In this document: positions 46,487 through 54,227 of the stretch, piece after piece | How the letters are laid out: each line of letters starts with the position of its first letter | How positions within the stretch are numbered: position 1 is the first letter of the stretch | NCBI RefSeq assembly: GCF_002742385.2 | Contig: NZ_MJBI02000003.1 | Span: forward strand, 248,001 to 312,000 | Origin: Macrococcoides goetzii | Lineage (GTDB): Bacteria > Bacillota > Bacilli > Staphylococcales > Staphylococcaceae | DNA: 64,000 nt | Direction: 5' to 3' | Notes under the pieces: generated by a model | The model's input: only the letters and a program-made list of their open reading frames with translations | The model's database searches: none | What the model was told of the DNA's origin: nothing | Made by a program: the position numbers and the translations under genes

Positions 46487-47407
46487 TTACTCACTTTCCT
46501 CATACATCATATATAGACCCTTCATCTTGTTCTTAAATGAATTTACATACTCAACAGGTTCTAATATCTTTACACGTGGGAACACACGATAACACAGAAA
46601 ATAAACATCCTCTTCTGTCATATTTACTGCAATTTTATAATTCCCGTTCGGCAACCTTAAATACTCACGCTTAATCACAGGGTTCTCTTCTTTAAACGTT
46701 TGAAAATATGAAGCATCAATTTCTAAAATAAGCTTCGACTTCGTATCAAAATCTCTTTCCGCTTCCTTTTTACCATATTGCTTCACCTGTATGATGTCGA
46801 TCATCTTTAAGGTATTCACTTCACCTTTATAGAAATAATGTAAATAGAAGTGATAATATTGGTATGAAATACGGATTGGCGTGATACCACGCTCAGTTAT
46901 CTCATTACCATCCTCATCATAATAAGTCACACTCATCTTAACGTTATTATTTATCATTTCCTGAATTTCTAAGAGATGTGGAGGAAAGACTTCCTGATCC
47001 ATTTCAAAATCTTTCATAAACGCATGGATATAATGCTGTTTAATATTATGTGTCTTATATGTACTCTTAACAAATTCTATCGTTTCTTTAGATAAATACG
47101 GCGTTAAGCTTTTAATCTGTATCAACATGCTTAATAACGCTGCAGTATGATCATCCACTTGAGGAGAAACTAATGTATACGCACCTTTATGTCTTAAATA
47201 ATCAATCTTGCTTAACTCAGCGTGCTCATCTAACTCACGTTCACTTGCATTAATAAATTGCTCTAATGCTTTTACATAACGTAATACTGAACGTTCTCCC
47301 CTGCCATATCGTTGTTTTAAATACTCTAAAGAAACGTATTTATTATTGTTCAGCAAGAAATATAAATCTAGCATTGCTGATGACTTATTATCAAAATGCT
47401 GGCTCAT
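46487..47407 (-). CDS. WYL domain transcriptional regulator
   Basis: 306 residues: N-terminal HTH (KSSAMLDLYFLLNNNKYVSL, YGRGERSVLRYVKALEQF), then a WYL-type sensor (about 140-230) with KMSVTYYDEDGNEITE and PIRISYQYYHFYLHYF, and a C-terminal WCX region. WYL regulators respond to nucleic acid or nucleotide ligands and often sit with defence or transport genes. It faces the MHS/OCD operon across a terminator, and has a GACAA-WWW-TTGTC palindrome 64 bases before its start. Target unknown. Confidence 0.83.
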   Translation of the reverse strand: MSQHFDNKSSAMLDLYFLLNNNKYVSLEYLKQRYGRGERSVLRYVKALEQFINASERELDEHAELSKIDYLRHKGAYTLVSPQVDDHTAALLSMLIQIKSLTPYLSKETIEFVKSTYKTHNIKQHYIHAFMKDFEMDQEVFPPHLLEIQEMINNNVKMSVTYYDEDGNEITERGITPIRISYQYYHFYLHYFYKGEVNTLKMIDIIQVKQYGKKEAERDFDTKSKLILEIDASYFQTFKEENPVIKREYLRLPNGNYKIAVNMTEEDVYFLCYRVFPRVKILEPVEYVNSFKNKMKGLYMMYEESE

Positions 47408-47470
47408 CCCAGTTACCTCATAAAATGTATTTTTCTATATTATATGATATTTAATATAATTGAACATCAT

Positions 47471-47483
47471 GACAATTTTTGTC
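47471..47483. promoter_or_regulatory. 13-bp palindrome GACAATTTTTGTC (copy 1)
   Basis: Perfect arms GACAA / TTGTC around TTT, upstream of the WYL regulator. Same spaced palindrome as at 48963 and 49750. Confidence 0.7.
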
Positions 47484-47499
47484 CGTTTCAGATCAAAAA

Positions 47500-47521
47500 T
47501 ACCGAGACATGGGTCTCGGTA
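47500..47521 (-). terminator. Hairpin between the lipoprotein at 47583 and the WYL gene
   Basis: Stem TACCGAGAC / GTCTCGGTA around a 4-base loop, 60 bases after the lipoprotein stop, with TTTTTGATC following on the minus strand. Confidence 0.75.
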
Positions 47522-47582
47522 GATAATTTAAAGCTATTAATTAGAGATGTTTCACATACTTTTTAATTTAGAAACTTTATTT

Positions 47583-47999
47583 TTATTCTTCGATTTGATT
47601 TGTTAAATCTATATAGTTTTGTTTATTCTCTTCTTGAACTTTACTGCCAGCTTTATCAAATTTATCTGAACTATTATAGACATTTTTTTCATAATTTAAA
47701 GTCATACGATCATCAATTAAATTTATTTCTGCAATACTACCAGATTTGAAATGAATGACTTTTCCTTTTATTTCTCCATCATCTTGCCACTGACCTGAAT
47801 CATCATACTCAGTATGAAATATGGAAACCTTCTTGCCTTTAATCGTAAGTATTTCTTCAAATGAATTTTCACCAGCTAATGGATTATAAAAATGATATTC
47901 CCCATTATATGGATTTGTTTGGACCTTTTTCTCTTCTTTTTTACCACAAGCTACTAAAAGTAATAGACAAGAAAGTAAAAGAATTATAGATTTTTTCAT
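47583..47999 (-). CDS. Small lipoprotein
   Basis: A 138-residue lipoprotein: MKKSIILLLSCLLLLVACGK with lipobox LVAC (Cys18). The mature part has beta-type segments NGEYHFYNPLAGENSFEEIL and ISIFHTEYDDSGQWQDDGEI and a charged end. The plan is similar to the lipoprotein at 6390. GGGAGG precedes the ATG. Own terminator; function unknown. Confidence 0.75.
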   Translation of the reverse strand: MKKSIILLLSCLLLLVACGKKEEKKVQTNPYNGEYHFYNPLAGENSFEEILTIKGKKVSIFHTEYDDSGQWQDDGEIKGKVIHFKSGSIAEINLIDDRMTLNYEKNVYNSSDKFDKAGSKVQEENKQNYIDLTNQIEE

Positions 48000-48192
48000 G
48001 TTAATCCTCCCTTAAATTAATTTTTTATAACGGGTTAATTATAATAAACTAACATGTCAAAAAATGTCGGGTTTAAGAAATTTTTTTATATAGAAAATTA
48101 ATTTACGGGAAAATCAATCCATAAGCGACGATTAGGTTACTTTTATGCAATGCTAGTGATGATATTTCATATAATTTTTGTCCATAACAACT

Positions 48193-48220
48193 TAACAACG
48201 AGACAAAAGTCTCGTTGTTA
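48193..48220 (-). terminator. Terminator of the secreted protein gene at 48249
   Basis: A 12-bp perfect stem TAACAACGAGAC / GTCTCGTTGTTA with loop AAAA. Confidence 0.88.
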
Positions 48221-48248
48221 TTCTAAAAAATCTATAAGTATACTAGAC

Positions 48249-48911
48249 TTAATAACTTGCCCACTTGCTTGAACTAATATATTCTGTCATTGTATTTCCA
48301 TTTGATCCAGCATCATTTGCTGCATAATAATACCATTTTTCTAAATCAGAATTATTTTTCGTATGGAAAATAACTGCGCTTGATAACATTGGTTGCTCAT
48401 TATATCCTTCCCTATATGAATAGAAGAACGTAATATTTTTATAAACATCTACGACTCTTGAATAGTCATTTTCATTCGATGCTATAGATGTTTGAGTTCT
48501 TAAAGGTTTACCATAAACCTTTAACATCTTAGTTCTATAAATTGTTCTAAATTCTCTTATATTTTTATCCACGATACGAGTAATTTTTTTATTTTTACTA
48601 CCTATTTTACTTGATGATTGAAAATCAACGTATGCTACATCAACTTCTTCATTATAATATGAAGGATATTTACCTAATGAAGAAGGCCAGAATTCCCTAT
48701 ATCCTTGTCTATAGAAGTTTGAGTTAATATATTTCCCGACTTTCGCACCTATTACGAATCCATCCATCGACAATTTACCAGCCTTAGCTTTTTTAGCAAC
48801 ACTTGGATTTGAATAATCAATATTTGCTTTAGTAGCTTCCGCTTCATTTACACTTACCAATCCACTTACTAACAAACTTGCTGCAACACTCGAAACTAAT
48901 AATTTCTTCAT
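48249..48911 (-). CDS. Secreted protein of the KAGKL/YGKPL family
   Basis: A 220-residue secreted protein: signal MKKLLVSSVAASLLVSGLVS cut near AEA-T, then VAKKAKAGKLSMDGFVIGAK, VDVAYVDFQSSSKIGSKNKK, MLKVYGKPLRTQTS and VYKNITFFYSYREG. These motifs recur in the same order in the gene at 49039, the shortened gene at 49821 and the chimera at 17371. AAGGAGATGAC precedes the ATG. A perfect GACAA-AAA-TTGTC palindrome is 52 bases upstream. Likely extracellular; function unknown. Confidence 0.77.
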   Translation of the reverse strand: MKKLLVSSVAASLLVSGLVSVNEAEATKANIDYSNPSVAKKAKAGKLSMDGFVIGAKVGKYINSNFYRQGYREFWPSSLGKYPSYYNEEVDVAYVDFQSSSKIGSKNKKITRIVDKNIREFRTIYRTKMLKVYGKPLRTQTSIASNENDYSRVVDVYKNITFFYSYREGYNEQPMLSSAVIFHTKNNSDLEKWYYYAANDAGSNGNTMTEYISSSKWASY

Positions 48912-48962
48912 ACTGTCATCTCCTTATATAATCACTACTTTTTTATTCTAATTGTTGCAAGT

Positions 48963-48975
48963 GACAAAAATTGTC
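48963..48975. promoter_or_regulatory. 13-bp palindrome GACAAAAATTGTC (copy 2)
   Basis: Perfect GACAA / TTGTC arms around AAA, upstream of the secreted gene at 48249. Confidence 0.72.
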
Positions 48976-49038
48976 TTGTTCATATAGTATTTTGATAGTT
49001 GATATATTAAATAATATTTCTGTTATCACTACATACTC

Positions 49039-49683
49039 CTACCATTCACTTTTATGAAGTACCATTGGACCACCTGAAAATATACCGTACTTCTTATCAA
49101 TACGTTTCCACCCATTTACTTTACTCACAGTTGGACTTTTAGTTAACTGAACTTGCAATAACTTATAACCTGATTTAGGCTTTTTAGTTTCAAAATCTAT
49201 CTTTCTTAAATACTGGAAACGAACATTTTTATAATATTCTACTTTTAGCTCTTCTGTCCCATCAAGCGTAGATCCAAAATTCAATGTTGTTAAAGGCGCA
49301 CCATAATATTTTCTGATGATTGTCGGAGTATATTTTTGACTACCTGTAGCAGAAAAAGTTAATTGTGTTATGTATCTCTTATTAATTGGTCGATGTGATG
49401 TAAAATGAGCATAACCAAGACCAATTTTATTCGAAACAACAGCATCTACATATTCAGGATTCTTCAAATTATTTAATCCAATAAAAGAGTATCCTTTCTT
49501 ACCTTTGTAATATCCAATAGATTTCCCTAATTGAAGACCACTAAGCGTGAGCTTACCTGCTTTCGCTTTACTGATTGTCGACTTACTTAATAAGTTTAAT
49601 TTTGTTGCTGCTTCTGCATCATGTGTTCCTGTTAATCCTACTAACATCGATCCTGCAAGAATAACCGTTAACATTTTTTTCAT
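49039..49683 (-). CDS. Secreted protein of the KAGKL/YGKPL family
   Basis: A 214-residue secreted paralogue: signal MKKMLTVILAGSMLVGLTGT cut near AEA-A, then ISKAKAGKLTLSGLQLGKSI, IGLGYAHFTSHRPI, KYYGAPLTTLNFGS, VEYYKNVRFQYLRK and the ending MVLHKSEW. AGAGGTGAATAG precedes the ATG. The palindrome GACAA-ATT-TTGTC is 67 bases upstream. Adjacent to its paralogue at 48249 in the same direction, without a clear shared transcript. Function unknown. Confidence 0.77.
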   Translation of the reverse strand: MKKMLTVILAGSMLVGLTGTHDAEAATKLNLLSKSTISKAKAGKLTLSGLQLGKSIGYYKGKKGYSFIGLNNLKNPEYVDAVVSNKIGLGYAHFTSHRPINKRYITQLTFSATGSQKYTPTIIRKYYGAPLTTLNFGSTLDGTEELKVEYYKNVRFQYLRKIDFETKKPKSGYKLLQVQLTKSPTVSKVNGWKRIDKKYGIFSGGPMVLHKSEW

Positions 49684-49749
49684 TGCTATTCACCTCTATG
49701 TATTTTGTTTAAGTATTATGTACTTAATAGAATTATATATGCATTCTCA

Positions 49750-49762
49750 GACAAATTTTGTC
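49750..49762. promoter_or_regulatory. 13-bp palindrome GACAAATTTTGTC (copy 3)
   Basis: Perfect GACAA / TTGTC arms around ATT, upstream of the secreted gene at 49039. Confidence 0.72.
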
Positions 49763-49790
49763 TTACTGAATTAACTTTTTACCACAAAAA

Positions 49791-49814
49791 AAGCCCAGAT
49801 TTTCATCTGGACTT
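49791..49814 (-). terminator. Terminator of the short secreted gene at 49821
   Basis: Stem AAG-CCAGAT / ATCTGG-CTT with loop TTTC and an A7 run before it that gives a T tract on the minus strand. Almost the same hairpin closes the gene at 28020. Confidence 0.85.
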
Positions 49815-49820
49815 CAGTCT

Positions 49821-50099
49821 TTACTTCCATTCACTTTTCTTAATTGCTGGATAGTATTCTTTGGTCTTAAGTACTTTTCTGAATTTCTTAATCTCAGCAG
49901 TTGTTTTAAAGTTATTTAAATGTACACTAATCAGTTTCTTACCGATTTTAATACCGTTTGGAGCTAACGTACTATGTTTAATCTTATTTACAACCGTCTT
50001 TGATGTTAAATTATATTTCGTTGCTGCATCCGCTTCATTCAAACCAGTACCACACAATAACAAACCATCAGCAAGTGTTGACACTAATACTTTCTTCAT
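49821..50099 (-). CDS. Shortened secreted paralogue of the KAGKL family
   Basis: A 92-residue protein with signal MKKVLVSTLADGLLLCGTGL cut near ADA-A, then KHSTLAPNGIKIGKKLISVH and the end AIKKSEWK. The first part matches KAGKLTLSGLQLGK and the last residues match LHKSEW of the 214-residue paralogue at 49039, while the middle 110 residues are missing. It looks like a family member with an internal deletion. AAGGGGGTCAAC precedes the ATG. It may still be secreted; function unknown. Confidence 0.68.
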   Translation of the reverse strand: MKKVLVSTLADGLLLCGTGLNEADAATKYNLTSKTVVNKIKHSTLAPNGIKIGKKLISVHLNNFKTTAEIKKFRKVLKTKEYYPAIKKSEWK

Positions 50100-50207
50100 C
50101 AGTTGACCCCCTTAAGTTTATTATATGACTTATCTATAATGTAGTATGAAATCCATCTTTTTATAATCACTTTTTTGCCATCACCAATGAAAAGAGTTAA
50201 ATAAAAA

Positions 50208-50225
50208 CTCAGATTTACATCTGAG
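50208..50225 (-). terminator. Terminator of the coiled-coil gene at 50246
   Basis: Stem CTCAGAT / ATCTGAG with loop TTAC and poly-T on the minus strand. Confidence 0.82.
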
Positions 50226-50245
50226 CTGATCAAGCAATTGTACTG

Positions 50246-50704
50246 CTATAAAAACAACAACTTCTCTCCTTCTAACTGTTTCATCATTTTTAAGAATTCT
50301 TCATCTTGTGACAATTGATTAGCGATTTCATCGGCTTTTTTATCTATCTCAATATATTTATCTAAACCTAATTTAGCTGGTTCATCCTCTTCAGCAAGTT
50401 CATAAATAATTTCTAATGTAACACTTATTGGATAATATAATTCATAAAATTGCTTCAACGCACGCATATTTCGTGTTGTTACATATTCATCTAGTTTTTT
50501 GAGATTAAAGTGTTTCTTCAACCTTTTCAAATCTTTTTCTAAATCTTTTACTAAAATATCGAAATCAAATATATTATCCAATAAATCGTCATGTTCATTC
50601 TCAACAATAGTATTTAACATCGATTCTATTCTTTCTAATCGCCTTTCAATACGATACTGATTTTCTAATATTTTATCTAATTTATTGTCGTCCATATTCC
50701 TCAT
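50246..50704 (-). CDS. Coiled-coil protein, unknown function
   Basis: A 152-residue acidic protein. Residues 7-35 form a coiled-coil, KLDKILENQYRIERRLERIE, followed by a region with DFDILVKDLEKDLKRLKKHF and LDEYVTTRNMRALKQFYELY. A paralogue with the same order is at 51783. Start could be the ATG at 50704 or 50695; neither ribosome site is ideal. It lies 20 bases after the gene at 50725, so the two are probably co-transcribed. Function unknown. Confidence 0.7.
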   Translation of the reverse strand: MRNMDDNKLDKILENQYRIERRLERIESMLNTIVENEHDDLLDNIFDFDILVKDLEKDLKRLKKHFNLKKLDEYVTTRNMRALKQFYELYYPISVTLEIIYELAEEDEPAKLGLDKYIEIDKKADEIANQLSQDEEFLKMMKQLEGEKLLFL

Positions 50705-50724
50705 AATGAATACTCATCCTCACT

Positions 50725-51480
50725 TTATTCTACTAGTTTCAATATTCCTAAATGGTCCTGAACGATTTCGTAGTCGTCAAATTGAGATAATAATTTATTC
50801 AACCCTTTATCTTTAACACGAATATAATCCTGAAGCTTGATCATCACAACAATTATCGCTATCGTACGACGATGACTCACACCCTCTGGAAGGTTTTGAA
50901 GTAAGTCTTTCATTTCATGATATAAATCATCCGGAGAATCAATTGAATCCATTAACACTTTTACATGACTTAATATATATGTCTCTGTAATTTCATTACA
51001 AGTTGTCGAGATAGATAAAAATCTACGCATATAACTTAAAAGTTCTGATGCCTTGAAATTTGATAACACTTTTTCGTGTACGTACATCAAATATTCATGA
51101 ATTTGAATTAAATGGTCCTCCATTTTACCTAAAGTATCTCGACCAATCATAGGCATTGTTAAAATGATAGCATCCATCATCCATTCGAATTTATTCTCCT
51201 GAAAGTGTATTTCCAATTGTGGCATCAATAACGACTCAATTTCATTAAGTATTTTCTTTCTGACTGAAACTTTTTCTGTATCATCTGCATTTCTATTAAA
51301 TATCTTTTCAAGTTCGATTACATACTGATTGATTGATAGAACTTCCAAATGATTAAATACTTTAAAATCTTCAAAAACTTCCGGATAATCAATACATGCG
51401 CGTTCAATAAATGCTCTTAACTCTTTCGCTTTCATCATTTTAATGACATCCTGCATTGCTTTCCTTGTAATATAATCCAT
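50725..51480 (-). CDS. Alpha-helical protein, unknown function
   Basis: A 251-residue protein with no signal or membrane segment, nearly all predicted helix (KMMKAKELRAFIERACIDYP, VRKKILNEIESLLMPQLEIH, GKMEDHLIQIHEYLMYVHEK). AGAGGTGCTAC precedes the ATG. It stands between the two paralogous coiled-coil genes at 50246 and 51783, upstream of the first. I do not recognise a family; a partner of the coiled-coil proteins is a reasonable guess. Confidence 0.7.
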   Translation of the reverse strand: MDYITRKAMQDVIKMMKAKELRAFIERACIDYPEVFEDFKVFNHLEVLSINQYVIELEKIFNRNADDTEKVSVRKKILNEIESLLMPQLEIHFQENKFEWMMDAIILTMPMIGRDTLGKMEDHLIQIHEYLMYVHEKVLSNFKASELLSYMRRFLSISTTCNEITETYILSHVKVLMDSIDSPDDLYHEMKDLLQNLPEGVSHRRTIAIIVVMIKLQDYIRVKDKGLNKLLSQFDDYEIVQDHLGILKLVE

Positions 51481-51593
51481 GTAGCACCTCTACATTATAC
51501 GTTGTTATGATATATTATATATAAATTATGATACTTGTCTTTGGCTTAAATATTTATTGAAGTAATTATATCATTTGAAAAGAAAAAGAAAAA

Positions 51594-51734
51594 AGCTCAA
51601 ATCATATTTGTATGACTCGAGCTCGAATTATAATATTTAATGTCTCCTCCACTCCAGGGCGGCTACGATTACACGTAGCTTATGGTCGCAATCATACGAA
51701 TGCGGGTCACGCTTGCTGAAGAATTACGAGTGAT
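51594..51734 (-). ncRNA. Candidate small RNA, about 140 nt
   Basis: The minus strand has a perfect TATAAT (ATTATA on the plus strand at 51741-51746) followed, after about 140 bases without an ORF, by a terminator: stem AGCTC-TCATA / TATGA-GAGCT with mismatches and a T-rich run of about 18 bases. Inside are GC-rich hairpins unlike the surroundings, such as GCTACG-TGTAAT-CGTAGC and CGCA-...-TGCG, and a GGAGGAG stretch. No -35 box is clear. I do not recognise a known RNA family. Confidence 0.55.
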
Positions 51735-51782
51735 AGAAATATTATAGCATATTTTATTACGTTAATCTTCTATAACAATCAA

Positions 51783-52232
51783 TTAAAACGGTAGATCTTC
51801 ATCCATCTCTTCCTCTAAGTCACGTAAAAATTTTTGAAATAAATGATTATCAGCATATTTTTCCTGAATTAAATCATATTTAAATGACACATCAACGTAT
51901 TCTTCAACTGGTAAGTCCTCAAATTGCTCTTCACTCGTTATATTTGCTAAAACACTAATTCCCTCATCGACAGGTATTGCATAACGTAGATAGTTTTGAA
52001 TTTGTTTCATATTATTTTTCTGCATGAATTCATCAATTTTATCAATATTGACTTCAGTCTTTAATTTCTTATAATGTTTTTCCAATTCATCCAAAATAAA
52101 ATCTACATCAAATAATCCTTCCTTTTGACCGAAAGACGTTGCAAGATTTACAAGCAACATTTCAATATTCTCTAATCGTTTTTCAATACGCTCCTGATTT
52201 TCTAAAATTTGATTCAACTTTTTTTCAGTCAT
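51783..52232 (-). CDS. Coiled-coil protein, paralogue of the 50246 gene
   Basis: A 149-residue protein with KLNQILENQERIEKRLENIE at residues 5-24, then FDVDFILDELEKHYKKLKTE and KIDEFMQKNNMKQIQNYLRY, the same order as in the protein at 50246. The ending EEEMDEDLPF is very acidic. GAGGTTTTCAT precedes the ATG. It probably forms dimers through the N-terminal coil. Function unknown; a small RNA gene lies just after it in the same direction. Confidence 0.72.
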   Translation of the reverse strand: MTEKKLNQILENQERIEKRLENIEMLLVNLATSFGQKEGLFDVDFILDELEKHYKKLKTEVNIDKIDEFMQKNNMKQIQNYLRYAIPVDEGISVLANITSEEQFEDLPVEEYVDVSFKYDLIQEKYADNHLFQKFLRDLEEEMDEDLPF

Positions 52233-52409
52233 ATGAAAACCTCATTTATCACTTATATCTATAAATATAAATTACTTACAAGAAAATAAACATAATTTTA
52301 CTAGCATACTCAAATAGATAAATAATTCCATAATGTAAAAAAAATGTATTATAATAAAATAGAAATAACATTATAGGGTTTAAAAAACGCCAGAAAAGAG
52401 GGATTTATA

Positions 52410-52982
52410 ATGAAGAAAGCGATATTAAGTTTAGGGATTGCAACAACTTTACTGATGACTATGAACGGTGTGCAAATCGTTGATGCTAAGACAACAACTG
52501 CTAAATCAGTTAAGCCTTATTACAAATGGAACGGTTACACTGGATATAGCTATCAATTTGTAACAGATAAACATTTCATTAATGCTGTGAAACAAAGTAA
52601 TGTAACAATTAATGGATGGAAAGTAACAACACAGCTCGGGAAAACAAACCTAAAACCAGTAATTAAGGCGTATCATGATTTTAAGTATAAGAAAAAGTTT
52701 GATAAGAAATATTTAGTGAAAAAACACGATACTGTTGCATTTAAAAAAGACGGAAAAATTATCGGCATATATTTACCAGTTAAAAAAGGTAAAATTTCCA
52801 TACAGACAATTGAGAAAGCATACCTTGGCCAGGTAGCTACAAGAACTCAATCAGACGACTCACAAATTACAGGCTTAGCTGTGCCTACAAAGTACGGCGA
52901 AATATCATTCTCTTTCGATCAAAAAGGTAAAGTGACGGATATCTTCCTCTTTGCTAGTAACAGTGATAAAGTAGATTATTAA
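52410..52982 (+). CDS. IsaB-like secreted protein
   Basis: A 190-residue secreted protein, signal to about 26 (QIVDAK), then VKPYYKWNGYTGYSYQFVTD, FINAVKQSNVTINGWKVTTQ. These align with S. aureus IsaB (PYY.YNGY.G...F.LDKNFINAIK..NV..NGIK). It is the closest relative of the gene at 6966. An AAAGAGGGAT site precedes the ATG and TATTATAAT lies about 55 bases upstream. IsaB-type nucleic-acid binding is by homology only. Confidence 0.83.
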   Translation: MKKAILSLGIATTLLMTMNGVQIVDAKTTTAKSVKPYYKWNGYTGYSYQFVTDKHFINAVKQSNVTINGWKVTTQLGKTNLKPVIKAYHDFKYKKKFDKKYLVKKHDTVAFKKDGKIIGIYLPVKKGKISIQTIEKAYLGQVATRTQSDDSQITGLAVPTKYGEISFSFDQKGKVTDIFLFASNSDKVDY

Positions 52983-53065
52983 TTAGATTCAGCGAAAAAC
53001 CATTAATTCTTCTCCTCCTTTTACCTGTATAATGACTTGTGTACGAGTGGATTATATTTTATAAA

Positions 53066-53112
53066 AAACGCTGTAAGTTCGGTTAGATATACTAACCTCG
53101 CTTGCAGCGTTT
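53066..53112 (-). terminator. Long terminator of the arabinose operon
   Basis: Outer stem AAACGCTG-AAG / CTT-CAGCGTTT and inner stem GGTTAG / CTAACC around a short loop, followed by TTTTTTAT on the minus strand. It lies after galM. Confidence 0.85.
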
Positions 53113-53193
53113 CTTGTTCATCGATACATTAAATATAAGTGGATTTCAATTATTTAATCAGACTTACGGCATATTTCACAGTCTAGATATATA

Positions 53194-54165
53194 TTAAAAT
53201 CCCGAAAACTTATAAATCGTTTTATATTCTTTCTCACCATCAATTAAAGGTGGATGATTTGAATTTACACTATTCGGTTCAAATTGTGTTTCTAAACACA
53301 CACCAGCATGTTTGTTATAAATCGTACCATTCTTACCATGTACATCATCCAAACCATTTGCGGTATAAAGCTGAATACATGGACTATTTGTATAAACATC
53401 CATTTGTATACCAGTTACATCACCAATAAGCGTTGCAGCTTTCTGATGAATATCACTACTATTTAAAATAAAGTTATCATCATATTCATCCGTCTTATCT
53501 TCTGAAATCATTCTTAAATTAGTAAAGTCCATGTTCGTATCCGTCACATCTAATTTTTTACCTGTAGGAATACTTTCATCATTTAATTCACTGTATTTAT
53601 GACTATTCAGCCATAACTCGTGATGTAGAACGTCACCACTATCATGCCCATTTAAATTGAAATAACTATGGTTCGTCGGATTAAATACAGTTAATCTGTC
53701 ACTTCGACCTTTGTAAGTCACTTCTAACGCATTATCGCCAGAAAGTGCATATGTTACTTCCATCTTTAATTCCCCAGGAAATCCTTGATCTAAGTGAGGA
53801 CTAAGTAATGAAAAAGTGATGCTATATTCATTATGAGATACAACATCCCATATTCTAGTATAAAACCCGCTTGAACCACTATGAAGATTATTATCACCTT
53901 CATTAGATTCAATATTAAATTGTGTACCTTCTATGTTAAAAATACTATCCTCTATTCTATTAGCATTTCTACCAATAACTGCGCCAAAATAAGTAGAATC
54001 ATTTTCAAGGTATTGCTTTTCATTATCAAATCCCAGGACAATGTCAATTTCCTGATCATTATGAGGAACCATGATTCTTTTAATGATTGCACCGAGATTT
54101 GTTAATTCAATAGTTATATTGTTATTTGATAAAGTATAAATGTTATTTAATTTAGAATACTTCAC
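53194..54165 (-). CDS. galM: Aldose 1-epimerase (galactose mutarotase-like)
   Basis: A 323-residue mutarotase: YFGAVIGRNANRIEDSIFNI, LHSGSSGFYTRIWDV, FNPTNHSYFNLNGHDSGDVL (catalytic His) and the C-terminal GVCLETQFEPNSVN (catalytic Glu). It interconverts alpha and beta anomers of sugars such as arabinose or galactose. It is the last gene of the arabinose operon, after a partial terminator. Its role is to supply the anomer used by AraA. Confidence 0.87.
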   Translation of the reverse strand: MKYSKLNNIYTLSNNNITIELTNLGAIIKRIMVPHNDQEIDIVLGFDNEKQYLENDSTYFGAVIGRNANRIEDSIFNIEGTQFNIESNEGDNNLHSGSSGFYTRIWDVVSHNEYSITFSLLSPHLDQGFPGELKMEVTYALSGDNALEVTYKGRSDRLTVFNPTNHSYFNLNGHDSGDVLHHELWLNSHKYSELNDESIPTGKKLDVTDTNMDFTNLRMISEDKTDEYDDNFILNSSDIHQKAATLIGDVTGIQMDVYTNSPCIQLYTANGLDDVHGKNGTIYNKHAGVCLETQFEPNSVNSNHPPLIDGEKEYKTIYKFSGF

Positions 54166-54191
54166 TTCAATTCCTCCTGCTTAAAAAATAA

Positions 54192-54217
54192 GGAACAACT
54201 TAATATTAAGTTGTTCC
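54192..54217 (-). terminator. Intercistronic hairpin between araE and galM
   Basis: A perfect palindrome with arms GGAACAACTTAAT and its complement, followed on the minus strand by TTATTTTTTAA. It may reduce galM expression relative to the other ara genes. Confidence 0.85.
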
Positions 54218-54227
54218 CTTTTAGAGA

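Noticed and set aside
51594-51734. The GC-rich stretch considered as SRP RNA, 6S RNA or a riboswitch.
   Set aside because: None of the signature sequences of these RNAs is present and it does not precede a gene in a leader position.
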